A stretch of DNA of 43,091 nucleotides from assembly GCA_035702665.1 (NCBI GenBank), contig DASSQD010000046.1:1-43091 (forward strand). Direction: 5' to 3'. Below, piece by piece: positions 1-7,338 of the stretch. The position numbers were made by a program, and so were the translations under genes. This stretch comes from VBDM01 sp035702665. GTDB lineage: Bacteria; Pseudomonadota; Gammaproteobacteria; Burkholderiales; SG8-39. The notes below the pieces were generated by a model, which was not told the DNA's origin, did not search any database, and saw only the letters and a list, made by a program, of their open reading frames with translations. Position 1 is the stretch's first letter; every line of letters begins with the position of its first letter.

Positions 1-347
1 ATGCGCTCGCGCAGGCGAGGCGCGGCAAGCTACGCGGCCTCGCCGTGACCTCGGCGAAGCGCACGCCGCTCGCGCCCGACCTGCCGGCGCTCGCCGAGGA
101 GTTGCCCGGCTACGAACTCATCGCCTGGTTCGCGCTGATGGCGCCGTCCATAACGCCGGGCGACGTGGTGCGGAACCTCCACGGCGCCACGGCGGCAGCG
201 CTCGCGAAGCCAGCAGTGAAGGAGAGGTTTGCAGCCATCGGCACCGACGTGGCTCCACTCGACCCCGCGCAGCTCGGTAAGTTCATCGACGCCGAGATCG
301 CGCACTGGGCGAAGCTCGTCAAGCTCGCGGGGATCGAGCCGGAGTAG
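1..347 (+). CDS. Bug/TctC-family periplasmic solute-binding protein, C-terminal fragment
   Basis: The reading frame is open from the window edge (first whole codon at base 3) to TAG at 345-347, so only the last ~114 residues are present. They show the C-terminal signature of Bug (tripartite tricarboxylate transporter receptor) proteins: GKLRGLAVTSAKR, then a P-x-L-P-x-L-A-E stretch, GYELIAWFALMAP, and a final helix ending in KLAGIEPE. Family members bind small carboxylates or amides in the periplasm. No TctA/TctB permease is visible here. The 3' end overlaps the convergent MFS gene by 29 bases. The family call is firm; the ligand cannot be inferred. Confidence 0.9.
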   Translation, partial: ALAQARRGKLRGLAVTSAKRTPLAPDLPALAEELPGYELIAWFALMAPSITPGDVVRNLHGATAAALAKPAVKERFAAIGTDVAPLDPAQLGKFIDAEIAHWAKLVKLAGIEPE

Positions 348-1452
348 CAAGGAGCGCGAGCGCCGACACCGCGAGCAGCAGTGCGGCGAGGATAAGCGCC
401 CCGGTGAAACCTCCCGTCGCGCGCACCCCGTAGGCCGCCGCCAGAGGGCCCGCGATCTGGCCCAGCGCGAACGCGGCGGTCATCGCGGCAATCAGCGCAC
501 GCGCGCGCGGGCCCGCGACCCTGCGCGCTTCCTGCAAGCCGACCTGCGTGATGACGATGAAGGTACCGCCGACGCACAGCGCCGCGACCAGAATTCCCGC
601 GAGCCCCGGCAGCGCGACCGGAACGACGACTCCCGCCGCCATCACCAGATGGCTCGCTGCCCAGACGGCGCGCAGCGAAAATCTGCGCGCAGCCCGCGTG
701 GCGGCAAAGGTCGACAGGACTGCGGCGGCTCCGAACACGGGCCACGCCCAGCCAAAGAACGCGGGATCCGCGATCACCTGCTTCGCCATGACCGGCAGAA
801 ACGTGGCCGGGATGATGTAGCCGAAACCGTAGCCGCCGTAGCACAGCACCAGCCGCCAGAAGTCCGTCTCGCGGCGCTCGGTTTCCGCAGCCCGCGCTTC
901 CACCCGCTGCGCGCTTGCGCCGAACACCGGCCAGATGATGGCGGTGGCGGCGAGCGCCGCCGCACCCAGGGCCGCCCAGGCCACCGAGGAGCTCGCACCC
1001 GCGCCCATCGCGATGAGGCAGCCCGCCCCCGCTACCACGACGCCGGTACCGACACCGGCGTAAGCCACGCCGCCGAGATCGGCCCGGCCGAGCTGCGACA
1101 GGCGCTCGAGTGACCAGGCGGAAACGAACACCAGCACCCAGGCGCTCGCGACGCCGGCGACCGCGCGCAGGATGATCCACGACAGGAAGCCGCCGTGAAG
1201 AGCCATCGCGATCGTGGATAGCCCGGTGACCGCGAGCCCGGTGCGAATCGCAGCGGATGCGCCGATCGAGAGGCGCACCGCCCAGAGAGCGCCGAGAAGG
1301 TAGCCGAGGTAGTTCGCCGAAGCGAGCCAGCCGCCGTCCGGCACCGACAGCCCAGCGTCCTGCTGCATCATCGGCAGGATGGGCGTGAAGGCGAAGCGGC
1401 CGATACCCTGCGAAACGGCGAGCGCCGTGAGCGCGGCGAGCGCGACCCGCAT
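319..1452 (-). CDS. MFS transporter, YbfB/YjiJ-like
   Basis: A 377-residue integral membrane protein with about twelve hydrophobic segments and the N-terminal pattern of the YbfB/YjiJ group of the major facilitator superfamily (SQGIGRFAFTPILPMM, then GGWLASANYLGYLLGA). This group is predicted to export or import small molecules by proton exchange at the inner membrane, with mostly unknown substrates. I chose the ATG at 1452 because GGAGG lies about ten bases upstream and the membrane segment begins immediately. A longer in-frame extension reads as non-membrane, Arg/Ser-rich sequence and is unlikely to be coding. A GTG at about 1488 is a weaker alternative. It converges on the Bug fragment with overlapping ends. 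Confidence 0.88.
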   Translation of the reverse strand: MRVALAALTALAVSQGIGRFAFTPILPMMQQDAGLSVPDGGWLASANYLGYLLGALWAVRLSIGASAAIRTGLAVTGLSTIAMALHGGFLSWIILRAVAGVASAWVLVFVSAWSLERLSQLGRADLGGVAYAGVGTGVVVAGAGCLIAMGAGASSSVAWAALGAAALAATAIIWPVFGASAQRVEARAAETERRETDFWRLVLCYGGYGFGYIIPATFLPVMAKQVIADPAFFGWAWPVFGAAAVLSTFAATRAARRFSLRAVWAASHLVMAAGVVVPVALPGLAGILVAALCVGGTFIVITQVGLQEARRVAGPRARALIAAMTAAFALGQIAGPLAAAYGVRATGGFTGALILAALLLAVSALALLATPARSPRA

Positions 1453-1525
1453 GCCCGCGCCGCCTCCGCGCTGGTCGTCCTTTGTCACCCCGACAGTATA
1501 GGGCGACGCGTCCGCCCTCAGCCCG

Positions 1526-1756
1526 TCAGCGCAAGGCTTTGGACCTCGCCGTCCAGTACACGACCAGGATGAGGAAGATCCCGAGCAAGGTCCCGGAAGG
1601 AATCTTCTGCAGGAAATCCATCGTGTTCGCGGCGACCGACGCGATGAATCCGCCGCCATCCTTGCCGAGGATCAGGTGCAACAGGACGCACAGAACGACC
1701 AGCATGAAAACCAGCTCGACGGCGAGCCAGCCGTATTTCCTGATCTTCTCGATCAT
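1526..1756 (-). CDS. small two-helix membrane protein (paralogue of 1818-2051)
   Basis: A 76-residue protein starting MIEKIRKYGW after a GGGGA Shine-Dalgarno. It has two hydrophobic helices (about residues 10-30 and 50-67), a Gly-rich link (LGKDGGGF) and a basic end (TARSKALR). I do not recognise the family. By eye it aligns along its length with the upstream gene at 1818-2051: helix, LGK/VGN turn, F-x-x-x-V-x-x-N stretch, second helix with a Trp near its end, basic tail. The two are therefore probably old duplicates. The start at 1756 is preferred over an in-frame ATG at 1810, which would add a Pro/Gly-rich stretch encoded by the intergenic hairpin. A second subunit of a small membrane complex is possible but unproven. 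Confidence 0.72.
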   Translation of the reverse strand: MIEKIRKYGWLAVELVFMLVVLCVLLHLILGKDGGGFIASVAANTMDFLQKIPSGTLLGIFLILVVYWTARSKALR

Positions 1757-1773
1757 CTTGTCCCCGGAGGGAA

Positions 1774-1799
1774 AGGGGGCGGGACCGGGCCCGCCCCCT
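1774..1799 (-). terminator. GC-rich hairpin between the two small membrane protein genes
   Basis: A perfect 10-bp inverted repeat (arms 1774-1783 and 1790-1799) encloses a six-base loop. On the minus strand it lies 18 bases after the stop of the 1818-2051 gene and before the start at 1756, and is followed only by TTTCCC. With so short a T run it is more likely an attenuator or RNA-stabilising hairpin than a full terminator, so the upstream gene would be made in excess of the downstream one. Confidence 0.5.
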
Positions 1800-1817
1800 G
1801 CGTACGTCAAGCCGATA

Positions 1818-2051
1818 TCAGGCGAGAGTGCGCTTCGAGAAGAGCCAGAGGATGACCCCCAAAGCGATCAATCCCACGAGGCCGTTGGCGCCGAGATCCT
1901 TGATCAGGCCAACGATGTTGCCCACGACCGCCCCGAAGAAGGGCAGGTTATTGCCCACTAGCAGGCTCGCTACGATTGCTAGGGCCAGCAGCATCAGCCC
2001 CATGTCGGTGATTGCTCCAATCCAGGCTTTAACGTTCTTTACGGCATCCAT
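1818..2051 (-). CDS. small two-helix membrane protein (paralogue of 1526-1756)
   Basis: A 77-residue protein starting MDAVKNVKAW after a clear AGGGGAG Shine-Dalgarno. A short amphipathic start is followed by a hydrophobic helix (about 18-34), a loop with GNNLPFFGAVVGN, an amphipathic piece (IKDLGANG), a second helix (about 57-70) and a basic end (FSKRTLA). There is no signal-peptidase site and no known motif. Size and two-helix layout recall small pore, toxin or VirB2-like subunits, but no diagnostic residue supports any of these. It is first in a two-gene unit with its paralogue, has a good promoter 66-94 bases upstream, and is followed by a hairpin. Function unknown. Confidence 0.78.
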   Translation of the reverse strand: MDAVKNVKAWIGAITDMGLMLLALAIVASLLVGNNLPFFGAVVGNIVGLIKDLGANGLVGLIALGVILWLFSKRTLA

Positions 2052-2116
2052 ACCAGTTCTCCCCTTCTATTGATAATGGACCGCTGAGATTGAAACTACC
2101 GCAGTACGGCGCCGCT

Positions 2117-2145
2117 GTAATACATCAGATCGTCATAATAATCAA
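2117..2145 (-). promoter_or_regulatory. candidate sigma-70 promoter for the small membrane protein pair
   Basis: On the minus strand TTGATT (2145-2140) and TATTAC (2122-2117) are separated by exactly 17 bases, each matching four of six consensus positions. Transcription would start near 2110, giving a leader of about 58 bases. The region is visibly richer in A/T than the flanking genes. Confidence 0.5.
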
Positions 2146-2206
2146 GGGGAAATTCAGGAACGCTCTCGGTCGCCTTCGATACCATTGTCCAACTTCTTGA
2201 TTATTA
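2136..2206. repeat. perfect 11-bp inverted repeat overlapping the -35 region
   Basis: TAATAATCAAG at 2136-2146 recurs in inverted orientation as CTTGATTATTA at 2196-2206, 49 bases apart. The first arm covers the -35 hexamer of the promoter at 2117-2145. The spacing suits two binding sites for one regulator or a looping operator rather than an RNA hairpin, since most of the second arm lies upstream of the start of transcription. Confidence 0.55.
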
Positions 2207-2234
2207 AAACGCTGCATCGCAGCACCTGACCCGC

Positions 2235-3335
2235 TCACGGGGCAAGCGAGCACGTGATCTGTCCTATGCCCCAAACATTCGTGTTTCCGAGATCGTCACC
2301 GGCGAAGTAGAGCCGCAGGGTCGTTCCGTCCAGCAGCGCGGCTCCCGAGCGGATCTCGCGCTGCGTCCATGCAAAGTCCGTGAGCCTGCGCAGCGGTGCC
2401 GGGTCCTGCACCCAGCCGGTCAGGCCGTCTGCGGAATACGCGTGGTGCAGAGCCTCCTGCGTCCAAGTGCCGTTGCCGTGGTCGTTGGCGACGTCGACGA
2501 AGACGTGCACCTTGCCCGCGATCACCGCGGCGTTGGGTGTCGAGTAGCCGACCCAGTCGGACGCGCGCGGATACACGCTCTGATCGGGCTTGAACGCCTG
2601 CGCGGGCGCGCTCCAGGCGACGCCGTCCGCGGTCGTCGTCACGCCGACGACCTGGAGGCTATTCGCAGGCACCAAGGTGGAATCCACTCCCACCGCGGTG
2701 AAATAGAGATAGAGCGTGTTGTTGAACACGACCGGGCCCGGCTCGCCCACGATGAACTGGTCGAAGTCTCCCGAGACGCCCGAGGGCCCGAGCAAAAATG
2801 TGGCGTCCTTGGTCCATACGATCCCGTCGCTCGAAGTCGCGTGTCCGATCTTGAAGTTCATCGCGTTGAGGTTGGGCCAGGCGTCGGGATAGCCGGTCCA
2901 GAAGATGTGGTACTTGCCGCCGAAGGACACGACCGCCGGCGTCTCATTGCCGCCCTCGTCCCACTGCCCCGAGTTGACCGTAAGGACGGGCGTCGACGGA
3001 TCGAGCGTCCAGCTCGTCGCGTCGGACGAAGTGAAGCGGTAGATCTGGACCGGAGAAGAAGCGGGACCCGCCGGCGGAAAGCCCAGGTTCGACGATGCAT
3101 ACATCCAGTACTGCGCGCCGACCTTGAGGACGTGCGGATCGTTCCAGTCCGCGGCGGAGAATCCCGAGCCGATCTGCAGCTCCGGCGAGATTCCGCCCTG
3201 AAAGCAGCCGGAGGCGATCCTGCTAGCGTCCACCGCCGGAGCCGCAGCGCCGCCCCCGGAGCCGCCTTTGCCGCACGACGCGGCGAGGCCGAGGACGAGA
3301 ACCGATGCGCAGACGCGGGCGAGCGAGTGGGCCAT
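2235..3335 (-). CDS. lipoprotein with five-bladed beta-propeller (glycosidase-like) fold
   Basis: A 366-residue exported protein. A hydrophobic signal ends in a lipobox (LAASC, Cys21) and a Gly/Ser-rich linker, so it should be anchored in the outer or inner membrane facing the periplasm. The body has repeated blade signatures of the GH43/GH32/GH62-like five-bladed propeller: WNDPHVLKVGAQYWMYASS, KYHIFWTGYPD, SSDGIVWTKD, GEPGPVVFNNTLYLYFTA and GKVHVFVDVANDHG. Asp and Glu at propeller positions (WNDPH, VGEPGPV) sit where catalytic acids occur in these enzymes, so a glycoside hydrolase or sugar-binding role is plausible. I cannot assign a family or substrate. It is divergent from the esterase with only 42 bases between start codons. 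Confidence 0.75.
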   Translation of the reverse strand: MAHSLARVCASVLVLGLAASCGKGGSGGGAAAPAVDASRIASGCFQGGISPELQIGSGFSAADWNDPHVLKVGAQYWMYASSNLGFPPAGPASSPVQIYRFTSSDATSWTLDPSTPVLTVNSGQWDEGGNETPAVVSFGGKYHIFWTGYPDAWPNLNAMNFKIGHATSSDGIVWTKDATFLLGPSGVSGDFDQFIVGEPGPVVFNNTLYLYFTAVGVDSTLVPANSLQVVGVTTTADGVAWSAPAQAFKPDQSVYPRASDWVGYSTPNAAVIAGKVHVFVDVANDHGNGTWTQEALHHAYSADGLTGWVQDPAPLRRLTDFAWTQREIRSGAALLDGTTLRLYFAGDDLGNTNVWGIGQITCSLAP

Positions 3336-3377
3336 GAGCGGCGATCATGCCACAATGACGCGGCTTCCCCGGACACC

Positions 3378-4478
3378 ATGACCCTCAAGCGCTCCAAAGG
3401 TCCCGCCGGCACGCTGATCGTGCTGGACCACGAATCGAAGGTTCTCAAGGGCAACCCCTTGCACGATCCGCACGTGCGCAAGCTCGCGGTGTGGCTGCCG
3501 CCGCAGTACGGCGAGGGCCGCAGGCGCTTTCCGGTGCTCTACGACCTCGTCGGCTTCACCGGGTCGGGGCTGTCGCACGTCAACTGGAAGCCGTTCGGAG
3601 ACAACGTGCCCGAGCGCGCGGCGCGCCTGCAGCGCGAGGGAAAGATGGGGCCGGCGATCTTCGTGTTTCCCGACTGCTTCACCGCGCTCGGCGGCAACCA
3701 GTATGTGAACTCGAGCGCGATCGGCGACTACGCCGACTACCTCGTGAAGGAGATCGTCCCCTTCGTCGACCGGCATTTCAGGACACTCCCCACCCGCGAT
3801 CACCGCGGCTGCTTCGGCAAGTCCTCCGGCGGGTACGGCGCGATCCTGCACGCGATGAAGTACGCGAGGACCTGGGGTGCGGTCGCCGACCACTCGGGCG
3901 ACGCGCACTTCGACTTCGTCTACTGGCACGACTGGCCGAACACGTTGAACGAGCTGCAGAGGCACCGCGCGCGCAGGCGCAGGCCCGGCCCCTACGACGC
4001 TCGCGGCGAATCACGGCGCAAGGGCCTCGAGCAGGGGCTCGACGACGGGCGGGTCAGGCGCTTCCTCGAGCACGTGTGGAAGAAGGAGAAGCTCTCGACC
4101 GCCGAGGGCCACTGCATTATGAACCTGTGCATGGCGGCGACCTACGACCCGGACCCGCGGGCGCCGAACGGCTTCCGTGTGCCGTTCAACCTCGAGTCGG
4201 GCGAGGTCATCGCCGAGCGCTGGCGCGAGTGGCGCAAGAACGACCCCATCAACCTCGTCGACAAATACCGCGACAACCTGAAGACCCTGCGCGGCATCTA
4301 CATCGACTGCGGCTGGCGCGACCAGTACCACATCCACTACGGCTCGCGCGTCCTGTCGGCGCGGCTCTCGGCGGCCGGCGTCCGTCATACCTACGAAGAG
4401 TTCGACGACAACCACTCGGACATCGACTACCGAATGGACGTGAGCCTGCCGTTCCTGTACAAGGCGCTGAAGCCCTGA
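3378..4478 (+). CDS. alpha/beta-hydrolase esterase (putative esterase D/Fes type)
   Basis: A 366-residue cytoplasmic-looking hydrolase with no signal peptide. The nucleophile elbow is G147-K-S149-S-G151, in a context (GCFGKSSGGYGA) typical of the esterase family that includes enterochelin esterase and S-formylglutathione hydrolase. The likely acid is Asp315 in CGWRDQYH and the likely base His346 in DDNHSD. The N-terminal strand pattern (RKLAVWLPPQY, then FPVLYDLVGF) and FVFPDCFTALGG fit the same fold. About 80 residues (190-270) rich in Arg and charge form a lid-like insert. I chose the ATG at 3378 because the upstream in-frame sequence is antisense to the lipoprotein. No Shine-Dalgarno is visible. 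Substrate unknown. Confidence 0.8.
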   Translation: MTLKRSKGPAGTLIVLDHESKVLKGNPLHDPHVRKLAVWLPPQYGEGRRRFPVLYDLVGFTGSGLSHVNWKPFGDNVPERAARLQREGKMGPAIFVFPDCFTALGGNQYVNSSAIGDYADYLVKEIVPFVDRHFRTLPTRDHRGCFGKSSGGYGAILHAMKYARTWGAVADHSGDAHFDFVYWHDWPNTLNELQRHRARRRRPGPYDARGESRRKGLEQGLDDGRVRRFLEHVWKKEKLSTAEGHCIMNLCMAATYDPDPRAPNGFRVPFNLESGEVIAERWREWRKNDPINLVDKYRDNLKTLRGIYIDCGWRDQYHIHYGSRVLSARLSAAGVRHTYEEFDDNHSDIDYRMDVSLPFLYKALKP

Positions 4479-4533
4479 CCCCTTTGTACCGCCCCTTGCG
4501 GGATGTTTCGGCAAGGGATACGCGGACATGCGA

Positions 4534-4547
4534 TTGATCTGCGTCAA
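4534..4547 (+). promoter_or_regulatory. ANR/FNR-type binding site upstream of the VKOR-like gene
   Basis: The 14-mer TTGATCTGCGTCAA fits the ANR/FNR consensus TTGAT-N4-(A/G)TCAA completely. A TATCTG hexamer at 4574-4579 could be the -10, placing the box roughly 41-46 bases before the start of transcription, the position used by FNR as a class II activator. This predicts induction of the 4607-5101 gene under low oxygen. Confidence 0.65.
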
Positions 4548-4606
4548 TATGCGCGTCTTCATCGCGCGCACGCTATCTGCGTGATACCCCGACGGAGGAG
4601 GCCGCC

Positions 4607-5101
4607 ATGAGCGATTTTCGGTCGACAAGGGATTACCCAGGAACAGCGATCACCATCATGATCGCGCTGGCGCTCATCGGAATAACCGACGCGTTCTACG
4701 ATTCGTATGCGATTTACAGCGGACAACCGCTGTGGTGTCCGCCGCCGATCGATGGATGCAACATCGTGGCCGCGAGCCCCTATGCCCGCATACTGGGCGT
4801 GCCGCTTGGCTACCTCGGCCTCGCCTTCTACTTGGCGATGCTCGGACTTGCGGCGGGGCTTCGCTCGGCGCCTGGTTCACGAAGTCTGCGGTGGGTCGCG
4901 CTTCTCTATACCGGAGCGGGCCTCGGCGCGTCGATATACTTCTTCTACGTCCAGCGCACCTACATCCATGCATTCTGCATTTACTGCCTGGTCTCGGGGG
5001 TCCTGGCGCTTCTTCTGTTCATCGCGGCGAACCTGCACTTCCGGGCCTCGCGCGCGGACGCGCCGCGCGTGCCGCACGAGGCGGCCGCCTCCGCCACCTA
5101 G
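4607..5101 (+). CDS. vitamin K epoxide reductase (VKOR)-family membrane protein
   Basis: A 164-residue protein with four to five hydrophobic helices and the VKOR cysteine pattern: a loop pair Cys44 and Cys51 (WCPPPIDGC) and an active-site C124-I-Y-C127 in the penultimate helix. The conserved motif with a Ser and Gly-x-Pro (SPYARILGVPLGYLGL) is present. Bacterial VKOR homologues pass electrons from a DsbA-like thioredoxin to quinone, making disulfides in the periplasm in place of DsbB. No fused or adjacent thioredoxin-fold partner is seen, so a DsbA elsewhere is presumed. The start has a strong GGAGGAG site. The ANR-like box upstream suggests oxygen-dependent control. Confidence 0.87.
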   Translation: MSDFRSTRDYPGTAITIMIALALIGITDAFYDSYAIYSGQPLWCPPPIDGCNIVAASPYARILGVPLGYLGLAFYLAMLGLAAGLRSAPGSRSLRWVALLYTGAGLGASIYFFYVQRTYIHAFCIYCLVSGVLALLLFIAANLHFRASRADAPRVPHEAAASAT

Positions 5102-5190
5102 GCTGCCGCGCGGGCGCTCGCGCGGCGCAAGTCGCCAAGAACGCCGGCCATGCTAATCTTTCCTGGCCAATGTTCCGAAGCGGGGAGGCC

Positions 5191-5733
5191 ATGCCCTACG
5201 ACCTGAAGCGATTCATCGAAGACTGCCGTGGGACGCTCAAGCGCGACCCGGGTCCGGCGGGCCGCGAGAAGGTCCGCGTTCTGCTCGAGCGTCTGCTGCA
5301 GGACAGGGACTTCATCGCGGCGCACTGCTCCCAGCGCACGCCCAAGGGGCTCTACGTCCTGCACGACGACGCCGACCTCGGCTTCCAGGTTCTCGCGCAC
5401 ATCAACGAGAAAGCGCGTGCCTCGCCGCCGCACGACCATGGCGCGTCCTGGGCGATCTACGGACAGGCGGTCTCGCATACCGACATGACCGAGTACCGGC
5501 GCACCGACGAGGGCTCCGACTCCGGGACGGCGAAGCTCGAGGTGACCAAGAAGTACCGCCTCGACCCCGGTCAAGCCGGCATCTTCGCCGACGGCGCCAT
5601 CCATTCGATCGACTATCCCGACGGATCCATGTTCGTCCGCGTCACCGGCACGAACCTGGACCGCATCGCGCGCTCGAGCTTCGATCTCGAGACGGGCGCA
5701 GTAAAGCAGATGGCGGCGCAGCGGGCGACGTGA
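5191..5733 (+). CDS. cysteine/thiol dioxygenase-like cupin protein
   Basis: A 180-residue single-domain cupin. The iron ligands of the thiol-dioxygenase family are visible: His81 and His83 in PPHDHG and His138 in ADGAIHSI. Characterised relatives oxidise cysteine or 3-mercaptopropionate to sulfinates with Fe(II) and O2; other cupins of this shape have unknown substrates. I chose the ATG at 5191 because GGGGAGG is just upstream; an in-frame ATG at 5170 is possible. The stop overlaps the GTG start of the rhodanese gene by three bases (GTGA), so the two are translationally coupled, which supports a shared role in thiol or persulfide chemistry. The substrate is an inference. Confidence 0.78.
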   Translation: MPYDLKRFIEDCRGTLKRDPGPAGREKVRVLLERLLQDRDFIAAHCSQRTPKGLYVLHDDADLGFQVLAHINEKARASPPHDHGASWAIYGQAVSHTDMTEYRRTDEGSDSGTAKLEVTKKYRLDPGQAGIFADGAIHSIDYPDGSMFVRVTGTNLDRIARSSFDLETGAVKQMAAQRAT

Positions 5734-7334
5734 GCGTCGCCGCTGCGCCGACCGCGGTCCCGGCAGCCAGGCTCAGGGCGATGCTCGCCGACGGCGGCGA
5801 GCTCGCCCTGCTCGACGTCCGCGAGGAGCTGCCCTTCTCCGAATCGCACCTGCTGCTCGCGCGCTCGTCCCCCTTGAGCCGCCTCGAGCTGCGGGTGCCG
5901 CTGCTCGTCCCGCGGCGCTCGGCCCGCGTCGTCCTCGTGGACGGCGGCGAGGGGCTCGCCGCGCGCGCGGCGCAAGTACTGCGACGGCACGGCTACACGG
6001 ATCTCTCCGTCCTCGAGGGCGGGACGCCCGCCTGGGAGAAGGCGGGCTTCGCGCTCTTCTCCGGCGTCAACGTGCCGAGCAAGGCCTTTGGCGAGGTGGT
6101 CGAGCACGCGAGCGCGACGCCGAACGTCGACGCCCGCGAGTTGAAGCGCATGGTCGATGCGGGCGAAGACCTGGTCGTGCTCGACAGCCGGCCGTGGGAC
6201 GAGTTCACGCGCATGTCGATCCCGACTGCGCGCAACGTCCCCGGCGCGGAGCTGGTGCTGCGCGTCGCCGACCTCGCGCCGTCGCCGCGCACCACGGTGG
6301 TCGTCAACTGCGCCGGGCGCACGCGCAGCATCATCGGAGCGCAATCGCTCATCGACGCCGGCGTTCCGAACCGGGTAGTGGCGCTGCGCAACGGCACCAT
6401 GGGCTGGACGCTCGCCGGCCTCGCTCCCGACCGCGGCAGCGACCGGCGGCTTCCCATGGCGCCGCCGTCGGCGGGGGCGCTCGCCTGGGCCAAAGCGGCC
6501 GCCGGACGCGTCGCCGCGCGCGCGGGCGTGGCGCGCGTCGATACGTCGACCCTGGAGCGCTGGCGGCGCGAGGAGCGCACGCTTTTCGTCTTCGACGTGC
6601 GCGACCCGCGCGAATACGCGGCCGGGCATCTTCCGGGGGCGCTGTCCGCGCCCGGCGGGCAGCTCGTGCAGGCGACCGACCAGTACGTCGGCACGCTGAA
6701 CGCGCGCATCGTGCTCGTCGACGATCTCGAAGTGCGCGCGCTCATGACCGGCGCCTGGCTGCGCCAGATGGGCTGGAAGGAGGTGTTCGCGCTCGCCGCG
6801 TCCGGGAGCGAGACCGGCTGGCCCGCGCCGCCGGTCCTCGGGACCGTCGAGGAACCCCGCTCGCGCCTCGATGCGGCCGCGCTGTCCGCGATGACCGCGC
6901 GGCGCGCCGCGACCGTGATCGACCTGTCGCTGAGCCGCGAATACCGGAAGGCGCACATCCCGGGCGCCTCGTTCGCGATCCGCTCGCGCCTGGACCGCGC
7001 GATACCGAAGATCGACCCCGTCGGCACCATGGTGCTCACCTCAGAGGACGGCGTGCTCGCCGCGCTCGCGCTCGAGGAGATGCGCGCCCTCACCGGACTG
7101 CCCGTGCGCTACCTCGGCGGCGGCAACGCCGCCTGGACGGCGTCGGGATGCGCGTCGACCGCCGAGGAGCCGCGCTTCGCCGACGAGCCGGTCGACGTCT
7201 GGCTCAAGCCCTACGATCGCGCAGGCGGGCAGACCGCCGCGATGCAGGCGTATCTCGACTGGGAGGTGGACCTGCTGACGCGAGTGGAGCGCGACGGCAC
7301 CTGCCGGTTCGAGCGCCACTCGATGGAGGCTTGA
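5730..7334 (+). CDS. four-domain rhodanese-like sulfurtransferase with one catalytic Cys
   Basis: A 534-residue protein of four rhodanese-like modules, roughly residues 10-115, 132-235, 268-372 and 378-475, each with a LLDVRE/LDSRPW/FDVRDP/IDLSLS strand and a closing G-G/N-x-x-W motif. Only the second keeps the active-site loop with Cys194 (NCAGRTR). The equivalent loops in domains 1, 3 and 4 (VDGGEG, VDDLEV, TSEDGV) lack Cys, so they are probably structural or binding modules. Rhodaneses move sulfane sulfur from persulfides or thiosulfate to acceptors. The GTG start overlaps the cupin stop, and the alpha/beta hydrolase starts four bases after this gene, so these form one operon. It could process persulfides linked to the cupin's product. 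Confidence 0.85.
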   Translation: MSVAAAPTAVPAARLRAMLADGGELALLDVREELPFSESHLLLARSSPLSRLELRVPLLVPRRSARVVLVDGGEGLAARAAQVLRRHGYTDLSVLEGGTPAWEKAGFALFSGVNVPSKAFGEVVEHASATPNVDARELKRMVDAGEDLVVLDSRPWDEFTRMSIPTARNVPGAELVLRVADLAPSPRTTVVVNCAGRTRSIIGAQSLIDAGVPNRVVALRNGTMGWTLAGLAPDRGSDRRLPMAPPSAGALAWAKAAAGRVAARAGVARVDTSTLERWRREERTLFVFDVRDPREYAAGHLPGALSAPGGQLVQATDQYVGTLNARIVLVDDLEVRALMTGAWLRQMGWKEVFALAASGSETGWPAPPVLGTVEEPRSRLDAAALSAMTARRAATVIDLSLSREYRKAHIPGASFAIRSRLDRAIPKIDPVGTMVLTSEDGVLAALALEEMRALTGLPVRYLGGGNAAWTASGCASTAEEPRFADEPVDVWLKPYDRAGGQTAAMQAYLDWEVDLLTRVERDGTCRFERHSMEA

Positions 7335-7338
7335 GCGC

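Noticed and set aside
2442..3377. Long open frame in front of the esterase on the plus strand
   Set aside because: Antisense to the lipoprotein gene; Arg/His-rich composition without motifs is typical of GC-driven shadow frames. The esterase starts at 3378.
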